From contig JACBWW010000004.1 in the NCBI GenBank assembly GCA_020086605.1, positions 20,037,624-20,101,623 of the forward strand: a DNA stretch of 64,000 bases, given 5' to 3'. A program made the translations under genes and the position numbers. Below are positions 1 through 13,930 of this stretch, piece after piece. Every line of letters starts with the position of its first letter. The stretch's first letter is position 1. The stretch is from Lanius collurio (lineage: Eukaryota > Chordata > Aves > Passeriformes > Laniidae). Below the pieces are notes generated by a model. It was not told the origin of the DNA. It worked only from the letters and a program-made list of their open reading frames with translations, and did not search any database.

Positions 1-3000
1 TAAGATCTCACTCTTGCCTCTCCACTGATAACTGTAAAATAGATTACGTAACATAAGAACAAACTATAATTGGATGAAGTGAGACTTTAAAATTCCAGGT
101 TTATGTTCCCCCTAATATTAATTCTCTGCCAAAGCACTTCATTAAATCCCAGTTACAGGTCAGAGTAACACCATGAAATAGTAGGATATGTTAAATAATT
201 ATGTACTAAGCATGGGTCTATATTGCCTCACTTCACTTTGTGAAAAAGGTAAATGTGATTTTGTGAGGTAAAAATTCCATATCCACCAGACGTTTATAGA
301 TCACAAGAAGGAAATAGATTTGGCTGCAGGATCCCCTGGTGTTCCTCCTCCATAAAGTATTTTCTCAGGTTACCCATGAAATCAGTGAAGAAATGGTACA
401 GCTGTTGCTAAAACATGCAGCTAGAAAAAATTAAAATGAAGGGAAACATACACCTTTGTTTCTTCTTAGATAAAAAAACATTCGATAATTCTTCTGTGTT
501 TTCAGTGGTTTGACTGAAAAAAGCCAGCTGAGCAGCCTAAGGCAACGAGGAAGCAGGGAATATCTGGGTCCATGAGGGCAAACACGATGCTTGACTCTTC
601 CCTAATGCATGGAAGAGTCAGTGACAAAGAAGGGCAGTCATACCATGCAATAGTCTCCTTCAGTTTGTAGATCTAAGATATTCAACCTGGATCTGTGCTC
701 TTGACAGAATAAAGGCTCCCAGATCAATGACACTTTTTTGGTTTCCACTCTGGCCAGTTTGTGTTGGCTTTGTGTTCCTGCTACCCCTGGGCATGTTCTC
801 CCACAGCAACAAGAGCAAGAACTGATTATTTTTTAAGTGGATAGGCTGGTTGGGTTTTTTTCAATGAACAATTTGAAAGTTCAGACTACACTATCATCTA
901 GAGTTTGTACATTTTTTTCCTCTGATCTACTTTATTAAAATAAAATTGGTTGCGTTATGTAGAGACGGTTTTATTCAGCTTTTCTGCTACTGAACACTCA
1001 GACTGGATACCTTATACATGCATGGTTGTAAATGAAGCTTAAAATGTGGTCCTTTACACCCAGCATAGTTTGGAGGGAAAAGCATCCTAGACAGATGTCT
1101 ACTCCATGGTTTATAGGAGTATGTGATACCATCCGCACTTTTCACAGCTAAACCCTTGTAAACTGGAAGATTGACAAAGGGACCCAAACGTGAAGAGCAT
1201 TCATTAAAAGATGTAAATAGCCAAGATCCGTGCTGTTTTGTTTCAATCTTTTTTATCCTGTTGAAAACAGGAAAGCCTCCTGTCATGCAGGCTTAGGGAT
1301 TTTCAGGGCCCAATAAAGGTTAGTGACATTTTCAATTCATGTTTGTTTTCATTCTTCTAATCATGAACCCCGTGTCAGCCTGAGAAACCAGCTGAGCTTA
1401 ATCCATAACCTTTTACAAGTGAAACATTAACTCACAGCATGTTCTGTTGTCTTTTTAAAGCAATACAAAAGCAAAGGGAAAAAAAAGAGCCACAACATAC
1501 ATGATAAAACATAGCAACAGCCAAAAGTGAAGGTTACTTGAAAGCAGTTACAGCTGTGGACAATAGCATATTTTTAGGTCATTAAATTCATCACTCAGTT
1601 GTCATAACTGCTGTTTTTTTCACAAGAGTATTCAAGACAGAAGAATAGAGGCAAAAATGTAGGAAGAGCCAAGTAAAGACTATCTAGAATTTTATCCTAC
1701 ATTTTGATAAATATCCTGACATATTGCCATACCATCATTTTTTATAGGTATTAACTATGGAGAAAATACCATCTAGTTTCTCCTCTTTCATTCTACAGAT
1801 TAACTCATCCCACTGGTTTGCCCTGCAAGTTTCACCATTTGAGTGGACAATACTTCAGGGGTTCATGGCAATTGAGGCTGAATTTTGTACAAGGGCAGAC
1901 TACTGGCCACATATGGCAGTCTTCCTGCCCCACTGAGTGTGTGGAATGGCACACACTGAGCAAACCTGGAGAGAAGAACAGCTCTGACTACAAAGCCCAC
2001 AGGGTCAAGGAAGGCTAATTATTTCTCCAGCTTGTAAAAGCCATCATGGAGAAAACCTGACCTCCCGTGCCTCTGTTGGATAACGAATACAGTCACACGT
2101 GTATGAAGGAGGTTCTCAAGTTACAAATTTTTATGACCCAGAACAAGAAACCATGTTAATTCATAGAGAAAAATAAAGAAACAGCAGTCAGAAGCTATCT
2201 GAAAATGGAACAGTAAGACATAAATAAAAAAGTATCTGATTTAAAAAACCAAACAACCTAAGATGAAAATGGAGCTCTCAGAAAAAGTGACGATTAAATT
2301 TGAACTAGTGTATGTACCACAGAGTTCTTGTGAGAAAAAGAAACCTGAGCATGGGCTTTGTGAAGTATTGCTGATATATCTGAGATTATAAAGAGATGTG
2401 AAATAAAGGAGATTTCACAGGATTTCTTTTCCTTACCTGACCACTTGTGTTCAAAACATCTTTGGGGTCTGTATTCCTGTGTGATTGGATTTGGAGAATA
2501 GGCTGAAAAATTATAGGGGAGAGGGAAGAAGAGAAAGAAAGAAAGGAAATAACTGAAATGTAGTCAGAGAGGTGTGTACACATGAAGTAAAATCATACAA
2601 GGGCCATTTCCTTAGCAAACCAGTCTAAGACATTCATACACAGAGAAAGCTGACATGACATAGACAAAAAGTAGAAGGATGTTACTGCACTGATGATGCC
2701 CCAGGACCCGATGCTGTTTCCCTGCCCAGGCTGCCTGACCATAACATTTTGACAGTACCTAAGTGCCAGCTGGCCACCACAGCATCGAGACTTCCTCATT
2801 TAGCTCAATACTAAGAACATTAAAAAGGTTGAAGCTGAGGCTCACAGAAACAGCAAAGTAATTCATTACTTGCTGCATGTTGCTCTCTTGGGCAGCAAAA
2901 AGTTTGCCATGGAGAGCAGGACCCATAACCTGCATGCAAATCAGCAGGGAAATCAGTCACTGTATCTGCCTAATGCTTTTCCCTCTGGTTTGTCAGACAA

Positions 3001-3377
3001 AATTATTGGTTAGACTGGAGGCACATTGCCACAATCCAGCCCTCTTTACAGGAGCAGAGCACAGAGAGAGACCAGAGTTCCAAGTCCTGCTTAATTACCT
3101 GGCCTGCTCCTGAGGCAACACAACTAATTATCAAGGACATAGTGTAGCATTACCATCAAATCCAGAATAAGTAAAAAGAGGCTTGGGAGGATTAAAAAGG
3201 CTTTTATGGCTAGGGAAGTACACATGAAAGAAAGTCTATTAACAGATGAGGGGGATGAAATTAATTGCAACTCAAAAATAGGTAAGATAATAGTCTTGCT
3301 AAATGAAAAATAGAATGAAAAAAAATGAACTGAAAGGTCCACCAAAAACAACCACCAGTAATCCCATGTAAAACTCT
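1..3377. other. Unique AT-rich non-coding DNA
   Basis: I see no gene, RNA or recognisable repeat here. Open frames are all under 100 codons, overlap in competing frames and carry no motif. A slightly more GC-balanced patch lies around 2690-2790 but shows no coherent reading frame. Confidence 0.6.
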
Positions 3378-3467
3378 GCAATTTAAATATTTTCTTATAC
3401 ATTTTAAGTTTGCAATTTAAATTTACAATTTAAATTTACATTTTAATTATTGACACAATTTAAATAC
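3378..3467. repeat. AT-rich degenerate tandem repeat
   Basis: The unit CAATTTAAAT recurs four times in about 90 bases, near 3379, 3412, 3426 and 3456, with similar spacers such as TTTACA between copies. It is a short low-complexity tandem array; nothing suggests a mobile origin. Confidence 0.65.
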
Positions 3468-6251
3468 TTCATTTATCCTTATGTATTATGAGAATTAGCT
3501 AACAAATTTATTCACTCACTGATTATTAAAACTTCAGAAATACATCTGCATATTCAAGCATGACCTGTGATGATGCTGTAGCATTTTCCAGATGCTTCTC
3601 TAGTTTGACTCATCTCTTTGTGATCTCACCAATCCATCCATCATCTATCTGATCTTCATGTTGACTAGCCTTCCCTATGTTACTACTCTCTTAGTGCTTC
3701 CCTAGTTTCTTTCCTGAATGTTTTCCATTCATACAAAGTTTAAATAAGATTGACAGCTAGTTTTTGAGAGTCCCTTTTTCTTTGACTGTATTTCTACTAC
3801 TGAAGAGCATTTATCTTTAGGTCTTGTGTCAGTGTATGCACTTGTCTTTATCAACATATTTAGGACCATTCATGTCTCTGATTAGTTGCCCATTCTCACC
3901 ATTCTCCAGAACTGCATTGCATCTGTCACTGCAGGCAGATCATGCTGCTAATGTATCACAGACCAGTTAAGACAGCCACACCCCTGGAAACTCCTGGTCC
4001 TTCCATCTTTCAGTATCACAGGAGGTTCAAAATAAACTTCATATTCCTGTTGAAATGGCATTTTTTAATGCCCAATCCAATGAAATCATTCCTTCTCATT
4101 TGTTCTTCACACTGTGGTTGGATCCTGATGATAGAGGCCTGTGGTGAGCTCAGTGCCATGCTGTTGAATCTGCCAGCATCCCCCTAAACTTTTGAGATTA
4201 GAGGTGTCAAGCGCCTTGTAAATAATAAATAAAATATGCAGTTAGTGGGTAATTATGTTTTTTCAGTGATGTGGTTCCAGCACTGTGTATGATTTAGGTG
4301 CCTTCCCCTCCTCTGACAGAAGCTTTCTGTAGCATGGCTATATTCCCAGCATTTGCTTCCAGTGACTGTATAATACAAGGAGATTAATTTTTCTTGAAAG
4401 GGAGATCAGTAAGATGGTTCAGCTATAACATTCTCACATCCAATTCTTTGTCATGGATAAAAAAAATTCCCTTCATCCAGTTACAAATGGCCAATTTAAA
4501 CATTCATGCACAGTCACAGATTTTCACAAGATCAGCATGAAAGCCATCAGCCATATTTTGCTACCTCTATAATGCTTTCCTGAGCTGCAGTTTCAGATAA
4601 GCACACATCACAAGTAGTAGTAACACCTCGGTAGTACCTATGAGCTGTGTGGTCCTGACTTTTTCTGTGTTTCTTTTGTCTTAGACTGTGAGGAGCTCTG
4701 CAGGTTGGCAAAGTGAGCTCTGCATAAGGGCAAACTATTACCTGTGGTAAGTCAGGCCACACAGACCTTTTTAACATTATTTCCTCTCTTCGCTTCTGCA
4801 GTTGCACACATTTTCTCTCTCTTGTTTTGCCAGCCTTGGAGTTTATCTGCTCACTTCTTTCTATGGTTCCTGTCCTTTACCTGCTTTGTATGTGTGAGCT
4901 TATTTCACCATGTCTCACCAGCTCTAACACTTGCATGTAAGCACAGCCCAAAGGCCTTAGAGCAGAAAGTGGGTTTTACAGACAATATTTCACTCAATCA
5001 CAAAGTTTTCACCTTTGAATCTTTCACAATGCTCACACTCAGTCTGGACATCAAGTTCTTTCACTTTTTAAACTTATAAAAGTCACTGTCTGTTGAACAT
5101 TCAATTTCTGGCCCTGGTTGATTTTTTTTTTTCTTTTATCAGATTATGCTTCTAGAGTGTTAACTGAGGAGGGATTGTCAGTGATCATTTTATCAAGACC
5201 ATTATAATCAATTAAATGCCTTTCTACCCTATTGCATGAACCCAGATCAATGTTCTCTATTCATTTTGAGAATTCATATTGTTGATAATCCCGAGTCCTG
5301 TTACAGGAGTGACTGATGGATTTGCTTGTTTTTTAATGGGCTTCTCTTGGTCCCGAGTATTAGATCACAGAATCAGAAAGACTGAGTGTGAGGAGGTGAA
5401 ACAGCAATACAGAGCAAAGTAGAAATGTCAGAGGCTGGAAGCTCAGAAGTGGGTGATGTTAGGCTTTGAGTTTCGTTTGAACTCCTAAATACCAGGGCTG
5501 AAGGACTGATGATCCCAGTGTTTCTCTCAGCCTCAATGGGAGCTACTGTATTCTCAGCATCTCTCTGAAAACCTAACCCTTGTCATTCAGTCCCCATGTG
5601 ATTTAGTTGTTTGTGAACAACTTTGGAACACATTTGGAAGCCTTGCCTAAGAGCAAGTGGAAGGAACAGGACTAAGGAAGGAGAGAGAAAACAGTGTTGG
5701 GCACTGTGAGATTGTTACTGATCCACAATACAGATGTTCAGTTGTAGCAGTTTCCAAAGGATAAAACAAAAGGCTCAACACCTGGAGTGCTCAAGCCAGT
5801 CCGTCTCACCCACCACATCTTCTCTAACCAACAGCTGTGCCAAAGTTAGCAGTAGTCTTTAATGGCATATCACCACTATTTGTTCACTGCCTCCACCTCC
5901 CAGAGGGCTGCCCCCATTTGCCAGATGCAGATTGCAATAATTAAAACAAAGCCCCCAATACCAGTGCCCTGAGTACAGAACCACACGTTTCAGGCTGTGC
6001 ATTAGGCAGAACTTGAAGCAAACTGAGCCCAAAGTCATGAGGCTCTCTCCCTAGTTAGCAGGAGGTGGGGGTTGAAGCCTATGGGTATCCTTGATCTTTA
6101 GCATACCATTTATTTCATTACATCTAATTTGGTTGATATTATCAACATTATTACACTGATAGTTGTTTCAACTCAGACTAATTTAATTGATAGAATTCTG
6201 TGTCCTTGCTATTATATGAGACAATTAGCTCTCATTAGTTCACATTTCACT
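3468..6251. other. Unique AT-rich non-coding DNA
   Basis: No gene or known repeat is visible. Short overlapping open frames on both strands (for example around 4550-5080) contain no domain, and their composition matches the AT-rich background. Confidence 0.55.
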
Positions 6252-6325
6252 CATTTTCCACTGACTGATTGCACTACATACTGATACTTGCTATCAATAT
6301 GTAATGCAATCAGTCAGAGGAAATG
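6252..6325. repeat. Long near-perfect hairpin (about 34-bp arms, 5-nt loop)
   Basis: The left arm (6252-6286) and the reverse complement of the right arm (6292-6325) share the core CTGACTGATTGCA and continue on both sides. By eye there are three mismatches and one bulged T over about 34 paired positions. The loop is CTTGC (6287-6291). The size and pairing fit either a microRNA-like precursor or a tiny palindromic transposon remnant (MITE). I do not recognise the arm as a known mature microRNA, so the function is open. Confidence 0.7.
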
Positions 6326-8774
6326 TTGGTATAGTATCTCTAAAAACTATCACACTTATCATTCTGATTGTCTTCAAAGTACCAATATTTTCCTATAACT
6401 TAATGGTTTCATAATGTAATGTTTTGTATTATTAACAATCTTTTTAAGGTCACACAGTTAATCACATACTGATTAAACAGTAGTTAACTAATGAGTGTGA
6501 CAACTTATTAATAAATTGCAGATGATCCATTTCCGTTATTCAGTGTAACCTTTAAAGAGCAGAGCTTAGACTGAGGGTTGACTTAAAGACTTTTTGCTTC
6601 TCTTTTCATGTATCTTCCTGAGGTTTCTTTTCCTGAATTCTGGGCATTTTTGTATGCTATTGTCACAGTCCTGCTGTAACCATATGGACACCTTCAGCAA
6701 AGCAAGAACATGGAGCTGATTCTTTGACACAATGGTGAAGAGGTTACTCAAATTGTATAACTGTTAATTTGTCCTTTAAGCACCTACAGGAGGGAGTCTA
6801 TAATGTTAAGGACTGAAGAACAGAGGTCTATCAGATTATTACATCAGAAATGCTAAAGTTTCAAAGGAAATAAGAGGGCAAAAGGTAAAACCAAGCTTTT
6901 ACTGAAGTCAATCTGAAAATGCACTAATAATTTACTCAAAAAATTGCATACCTAAATTTCTCTTCTTAAGCATTTGTATACCACTACTCACTGGTGTGAA
7001 TTTGTAGCTGTGTTTATATATAATAAACTTCCAGTTCTTACCTTTCTATGAAGTCTGAAGTTCCTCAATATGCTATAAAGCATAGATCATTCTGTGAAAA
7101 AAAGTAGCCCAACATTCTTCAAAATCTAATTTGTAAATCTCATCTATTCAATATCAAACACATTTAATCAGCTCTGCAGTGAATCTGAAATGGACTCTTA
7201 ATCTTGAAAAGTTAACAACATAAAAAAGCACAAAATAAATGGTTTGCAGTTGGGGACTTTAAAAATTCCCTGCAAACATATTTTAAAGAGTAAATCCAAA
7301 TTAGTCTTGCAATGCTAAATTTGATGCTAAATAATGACAGAGGACATTTAAATACCATAGTTACTATAATAATCTCTGTTTGAATCATGGCTTCCATGAA
7401 CTGGGCTAAGCCTTTAGACAGAAACTAATTGCTACAAACATTAATTTTCAAGTCCCTTTTGTTTCCTATTGCAGGCACCTCTGGATGCTAAAGGTACCCA
7501 ATTAGCAGAATTCATGGTTCTGATTGTGCATTGTGGGACTAGTATAAACACTGCTGATTACTATTCCACTGTAATGGTTGATTTTTATTTATTTTTTTTC
7601 TGATTGCTTAATAAGGCCATCTATTCTGCATCACACACTGGCAAGGCTGGTGGTGAAATCAGTTAGGTCACTTTTTCTGGTCATAGTAGCAGGAGGAGCC
7701 TTGTGATGGTAAGAGATGACTAAAGGCATAATTACAGGCTATTTAACCACATCTGTTTCCCCACTTAACATTGTCTGCTCAAGTTAGTTGTAGTTAAATA
7801 AATAAAAAGGAAAATAATGGTGAAGACACTAAAAATTATTATTACATGGGTAAAACTCTAGGGTTTGTTATAATTACAGAAAACAGAGTTTACCATTATT
7901 TTTAAAAGGCACTAATTTATATTAGAGAGTTTCTATACACATACACTATGGCTGGTTGCTGCTGCTTTTACAGCCTATGTTATTTAAATACCTATTTGTT
8001 CAGAGGAATTTGTTGAAACTAGAAAAAAAAAATGAAGATGACTATTCTTTATTGAATTTTACTGCATGTCCTCATTCAGTATAATTACATGAGAAGACTC
8101 TTTGTGATTTTGTGGCTAAGAACAAATATCCAGAACACCATCAGTTCCTGTCAATGACAATGGGAAGAACAGAGAGCTTGGTACCTCCATGTTTCTCTAG
8201 TCATACAGGGATACTCTTTTCACCCTTTTTATAAAGGTAGATCACATGTTGTCATTTCTGAATATATTGCTGCTTCATGATGAAAAACAGCATATAAATA
8301 AATAAGTGCTGTCAAAGCCCAGCTTACACATGGACATAGCCAAACCATTTAGAGCAGCAATATGTCTAGCTTACATCAGGACACATGTTCTGTAAGTTCC
8401 CTGCACTCTTTTGTTCTGTGTAGATAAATGATATAATGCAATCAAAATATCCACTGTAGCACTGTAACATTGACAGAACAAAGGAGATAGCTTGGTGGTT
8501 GTAAAACTAAGATATTGAAATATCAGACCAAATATTGAACTTCTTCACATCAGTTGCTAATAACAGGCAGATTTTTAGTTACCACCAGTGCAAAACCCAC
8601 TGAAAACAGTGAAGTTTTGTCAAAAAAAGGCAGGTGTTCTTACATGCTCAGACTAGGAGTCCTAGCAAAAGATCAGTATATGCTTTAAAATACATTTAAG
8701 GCAATAGAACTAGACAGTCTATGTCAGATAGAATTATGGCCCTATTTCTATTATTTGGGTGGAGGGGTTAGCTT
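6326..8774. other. Unique AT-rich DNA, possibly containing conserved non-coding sequence
   Basis: No gene is visible. Around 7470-7500 a pyrimidine tract ending in CAG is followed after 19 bases by AAAG/GTACCC, which looks like an acceptor and donor around a microexon. The interval is too short to be trusted. The stretch 7440-7800 is free of low-complexity decay and has several TAAT-type homeodomain words, so it may be a conserved non-coding element; only an alignment would show it. Confidence 0.4.
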
Positions 8775-8819
8775 TTGGTTGGTTGGTTTGGGGGTTTGGT
8801 TTGGTTTGAGGTTTTTTTG
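8775..8819 (+). repeat. GT-rich simple repeat (GGTT/GGTTT)n
   Basis: About 45 bases made almost only of G and T, built from GGTT and GGTTT units and ending in a T run. Low-complexity sequence. Confidence 0.75.
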
Positions 8820-11800
8820 ACAAGCCACTGGAAATAATGTGGTGTATAGTAGGAAAAGCAGTATGTTGTTTTCTTCAGGTTCCCAAATGCTCACTTACTC
8901 TGGGACCAGGTTTTGCTGGATATGGTAGAGGGGAATGATGAAGCTCTGCATCCTCAGTTACACACTAGCACTACATGAAAAACCAAAAATGAATCAGACA
9001 CTTTAAAAGCAAAAATGCAGTAGTAGGAAAGAAGTAGTAAATAAGTGGTACAATCCTAATTTCTCAAGTGCATCAGAAAAGAATGCCCTTTCAGAGCTGA
9101 ACATTGCAGGATCAGATGCAAGAGAGGGTATAAGAAGCAACAGCCCTGGGGTGCTCTGCTGCCAAGGAGCCATCACCGCACCTCAGGTGCAGTGCAGACA
9201 GAACCTGCTTGTTCTCTTAAATCTGTAGAGGCTGCTGTTAACACACAGTTCTCCTATTGTGCAAAATGATCTTTGCTTGGAGATATTTGCTTGGAAACAA
9301 GTAGTTATGACAATGCACATCCCTACCGTGCATGCACATTTGTACACATGCACCCACCTATGGACATAAGATCAAAAGAATGATTATGGAGGATTGAGAG
9401 ATTCACTATTCTGCACACTGTAGAAGCATCTGTACTTCAATTGCACTGCCTGTTCCTGGGATTGGACTTCTCCTTTTCATCAGATTCTCACTCAAGGCAA
9501 TACATTCAACACTGACCTTATTCTTCTTCAACCATCTGGACAAAGAAAATGAGAACACTGTTCCTGTTTTCATTATAGCCCCACTTCATTATTCTGTTTT
9601 CCTGTAATACAACAACTACCCTTCTAGCATGTCTTACTCTTGCCTCCCTCCTCTACATGCTGTCCAACTGCAAGCAGCTAAGACAACATTTCTCCTGTAC
9701 TGTTCACTCCCTCGCTTTTTTAAAATCCAAAGCCTTGCTCTTGAATTGAAGGCCACATAACAACACTGACTTCTTCTGCACTAGCCAGTCAGACTTTTTA
9801 AAACAATTCTTGCTAAAGAGTGGATTCATTCTTCAACCATTTCTAGTGAGCTGTAACTAAACAGGTTTCCATAACACCATTAACCCACAGTAATTTTGGA
9901 TGTTCAAGTTCCCAGTGTCAAGACAACATCCCTTCTGAGCAAAAACAAAAAAAAAAGCATTAAGAAAAAGAGACATGAATATGATACAAATAACTATAAG
10001 CTATCTGTACTACCAACTGGATTTCTTAACAACTTTCAAGATAGTCTGAAGTGCCTTGTGTCAACAACCAATGCACTCAAACCCTGCCCATCATATGCCA
10101 TTATTATTAAGAGATGGTCAGTCCATTTGCTCCACTTCCCATATTTCAGGCACCTATTATTATCATTACCCCTCTCCTTCTTTTTTAGCAGATCTTTGCT
10201 AACCTTCATCTCATTAATCAGTTTTGGTGACAGTGCAGCTTCTCTATCTGGAGTACAGCAACTCTACAACATTCTCCTAAGCGTGGGCACTGTGGAGACA
10301 GGCAGCATCACACTCACACGCAGATGGTGGACCAAGGAGCGAGCAGGCAGTCACTGTCAGGAGAGAGAAGGGGGGCTACAGCCATAAAATGGTCTCATAC
10401 ACTACGTAAATGTTCAAATTTCATTACAAAGTCATCATCAAAGGGTTCTACAGCTCATGTCTCCCATATCACCAGGCTCGGGATGACTCCATTGCTGATG
10501 TAGTGGTAATGTGCTGTAATTTAATCAGTCACAAACACGGTAGGCAATCTGTGGCAGGGAAGTATTTAAAATACAGTTCTATTCACCATTTTCCCTGGGT
10601 CAGTAGGCTGAGAATGGTCAGGAGGACCAAATACCTATCTGAGACTGCACAGCTCTGCCAGCTACTTGACTTCCTGCCCAAAATAGTGTGACTTGCTGGA
10701 AGGCAATAGACCTGTAGATGACAGGGGACAATAGATTTGAGATACATAATCACTGCACTAGCTGCAGTTTTTCCTAATAAATTTATTTCAGGGGAAATTA
10801 GGGCTAAACAAGTCTTTTTCAAATTTACAGAAACAGATGTATAATCAATTTGGTCCAAATTCCAATTATCTGTTGCAATGATCAAGAAATTTTCTGTGAA
10901 TTGACCTGCATTTTTCGCAGACACAACCGCTCAACAGCTTTGTGTACTGTACTATTCATTTCCTATATAAAATATTCTAAACCAATTCTCACATATTTGT
11001 TAATCCTCCACACTCACACCATTTTTCTTTCAACTTATTTTTAAAATTACTATCACAAGTTATCATCTTAATGTTTTTCAATAAATGCTTGCCTAGTTTG
11101 CTAACGTGGTAGAGAGGGCAGGAAATTGTGACATCAGCTATTTTGTACTAGTAAACATGAAGAATGTTTCTGGATATTACCAGGTGAGTTTTATAATAGA
11201 CAAGGCAGTATTGGTTTGGGGGAAGGGGAAAAGATGCTCCCAGTTTTTTTGAACTACATTAATAGTAACACATTCACCTGGCCTTTACTACCTTCAGTAA
11301 GCAGTGCTTACTCAGATGGTGAATGTGTTCAGAGCTGAGTCAAAAAGTTCTTTGGAGATGTGCTTTTAGTAATGATTACTGGGTTTTGGAAATGAATTTA
11401 CTCCTTTTTGAAGGTTTTGATGCTGAATCACCTGCCTACTGCTGAGATACAAAAATAACTGCATCTCATTCACAGGACCTTTCTTCAGCATCTGTATCTG
11501 TAATACAAAATAAGAGAATGTTTTCTGACTTAGTCCCTACTCAGCAACACCCACGAACACTAAAATTATCAGTTTCCACCCTCAATTAAAAATATCAGAT
11601 TTCTTTTCTGTACTACCATGCCCACAGCATCTGTCCCTGGTATTACTGCAGATATTTCTCTCTGACCTTCATCTCTCCTTTTCATTATTGCTTGCAACAT
11701 CCTCCATTTTATGGCACCTTGTACCTTCTCTCTTTCAGCCCTGTTGGACATTTGCCATTTTCCTATGAAGATTTAAGGATTTTACAGTTGCTAAACAAGG

Positions 11801-12154
11801 TTTCTTTCACACCCATGTGATGAGAAGAAGGAATATAGGATCCTACCTTTGCAGCTGTTTAATTTGCTTTGTTTAATTTGTTTTGTGCTGATTCGTGTGT
11901 CTCTAGGATGAGAGTCACTTTTGCTGTGATACTCAGTTTTCAATCTGAAGTCTCCATTCCTCTTCCAGACAGGCTGTTCTTTCTCATAAGCCTTTCCTGA
12001 AAGTACCACTTCTATAAATACAGAATAATACAGCATCTTTACTCAGATGCTCACATACCCAGTAACTCAAACTCATCCATAATGTACAAGCACTGAAGAT
12101 GATTATATAGAATTAATAAGGGCACAAAAATATCTCATGTGATTCCCACTGATC
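8820..12154. other. Unique AT-rich non-coding DNA
   Basis: No gene or repeat recognised. A 163-codon open frame on the plus strand at 9896-10387 starts in an A-rich tract, has no domain, signal peptide or family resemblance, and is best read as chance. Overlapping frames at 10410-10924 on both strands are likewise unsupported. Confidence 0.55.
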
Positions 12155-12176
12155 ATAAATAAATAAATAAATAAAA
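12155..12176 (+). repeat. (AAAT)n microsatellite
   Basis: Five consecutive AAAT units ending in AAAA, a short tetranucleotide microsatellite in AT-rich surroundings. Confidence 0.85.
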
Positions 12177-13335
12177 TCCTTTTATTAAGGATTTTAAGAC
12201 TGAATGCTCAGAAAAAGTTTAGATACCTAACAACAAAATATTTTAAAGATATGTTTTTTGCCTTTATACGTTGTCTAAGTAAATTTTAATAAACATATGT
12301 AAAAACTTTAAACAACAGACAAAGAGTGAATAACCTTTTAAAATTAAACGATGAATTATTATTAATCTAGGTCTCAATTTCAAACTATATATTTCACAAG
12401 AGAAGAGTTTGGATACCCTTTTTTTTCCTGTGTAGTTTTTTATTTCCTGTGTTATTTAAATCTATTTGAATCTACTCACTATGCCAAGCAGTGTTACCAA
12501 GCAATCAAAATCTGGAAGCATACAAGTGTAATTGAGGACAAAACATATAGATCCTGTATTTTGAAAAGTATGTTACCCTTTTGTGTCAAAAATATTATCC
12601 AGCAACTTTGTTCCAACTGGATATCCACCAGAAAAATAAAACAAGTTGAAAATCAGTGGAGTTAAACCCCTTGGAGAGATGTAATACTGTGAGTATAATT
12701 GAAATGTTAATAATTATACTCATGCTGATAATTACCAAGAATAGTTTTGTATAGTAGTTACAGAGCCCACCTTTTACCTCTGAGTCTTGGATTTGATTTC
12801 TACCTGGGACTGTATGAATAGAGTTCAACTACCGGCACTGGCCTTTTAGTGGAAGAATTTTCCACCCCATTCACACTTGAAAAGTAAACAAGAATAAAAA
12901 TTGAGATGGACAGAAAGAACATTTTGAGCCCCCATCAGCTAATAAGTATGAAGTTTTGGACTTTATTTTTAATTAAATTTGACAGGAAATATAATACAAT
13001 CTGGACCATTGGAAAAGACACAAAATGACTGAAAAAATGCAAAATAAAAACAAAGCTCTACTCCTCCCTCTACCTTTTTTTTTCATATTTGGAGTATAAC
13101 ATACAAAAGTTACTGTAGTGTCATAATGTAAAGATAAAACAACTCGTTGCTGTGCAACAGCCTCATAGCTATAAATCCAACCTTATCAACACAACACAAG
13201 AACTTTAGCACAACAATTATCCTATTCAGTCTAACACATAATGAGAAAAGGAAACAAATTACAGTTTATATACAGGATTAACAGAAGAAGTATAAAAAAA
13301 AAAATTAACAAACTCAGTGTTTTGATATTGGATTT
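12177..13335. other. Unique AT-rich non-coding DNA up to an LTR boundary
   Basis: Nothing recognisable. The right end is the insertion site of the solo LTR that begins at 13336. Confidence 0.55.
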
Positions 13336-13930
13336 TGGCCTGGTTTGAGACAAATTCAGAGGAACGTCCAAATTTGAACATCCTCTGATAGAAGGCAGGT
13401 TACAGCCACCCCTCCCTGACCACAACTGGGGAAAAAAAATTTTCCTCAGAGAAAGTGAAAGAGAAAAAAACCTATTTATTTAACAAACACACAGGAACAG
13501 AATAATAATGCTTAATAATTAAACCTCTCGCTGTGGAGAGAAACCTGGTAAGATTATTTAGAGTCCTTCTGTGGGTGTGGTCTCTCTCCTCGTCTTCAGA
13601 GCTGGGTGGGCGTGGGCCCTCTGGAGCCTCAGTGGAAAGTTCTCCCAATGTGTTCTGATGTTGTTGGAACAGTCCAGAAAGGAAAAGCCAAAGTCCCAGG
13701 AAAAAAAGAATTTAGCTCTCCGCCTCTCTCCTGAGAAACAGAGTCGAAAGCTGGCAGAAGAATGCACAGAAGTACTGACCTTGGAGCACAAAACTGCTTT
13801 GAAAAGTTTGTCTGGCTTTTTTTTTTTCTTTCTTTCACACCCAGTTTTAAAGACACAGAAAGGCACAGAAATTATGTCTGGGCATGGAGCAGCGATAGGG
13901 GATACAACATCATAAAGTTACCCCAAAACA
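13336..13930 (-). mobile_element. Solo LTR of an avian ERVL-like endogenous retrovirus, minus strand
   Basis: Read on the minus strand the element starts TGTTTTGGGG (at 13930) and ends CAAACCAGGCCA (at 13336), about 595 bp with TG...CA termini. A TTTAAAA TATA-like box lies at 13845-13852 and an AATAAA signal (TTTATT on the plus strand) at 13475-13480, in the right order for U3-R. The flanks ATTTT (13332-13336) and ATTTT (13931-13935) form a 5-bp target-site duplication if the A run at the 3' end has slipped by one base. The ending in AACCAGGNCA and the TTTAAAACTGGGTG core match a common passerine LTR type as I recall it. No internal retroviral region is attached. The open frames of about 100-114 codons here are incidental. 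Confidence 0.75.

Noticed and set aside
5365..5385. CR1 tail suggested by ATCACAGAATCAGAAAG
   Set aside because: The following sequence does not continue into the CR1 3' region.
9896..10387. 163-codon plus-strand frame
   Set aside because: No domain or family resemblance, begins in an A-rich tract, and length is within reach of chance for a 64-kb six-frame search.
13558..13915. Overlapping frames of 75-114 codons on both strands
   Set aside because: They fall inside a solo LTR, which has no coding function of its own.
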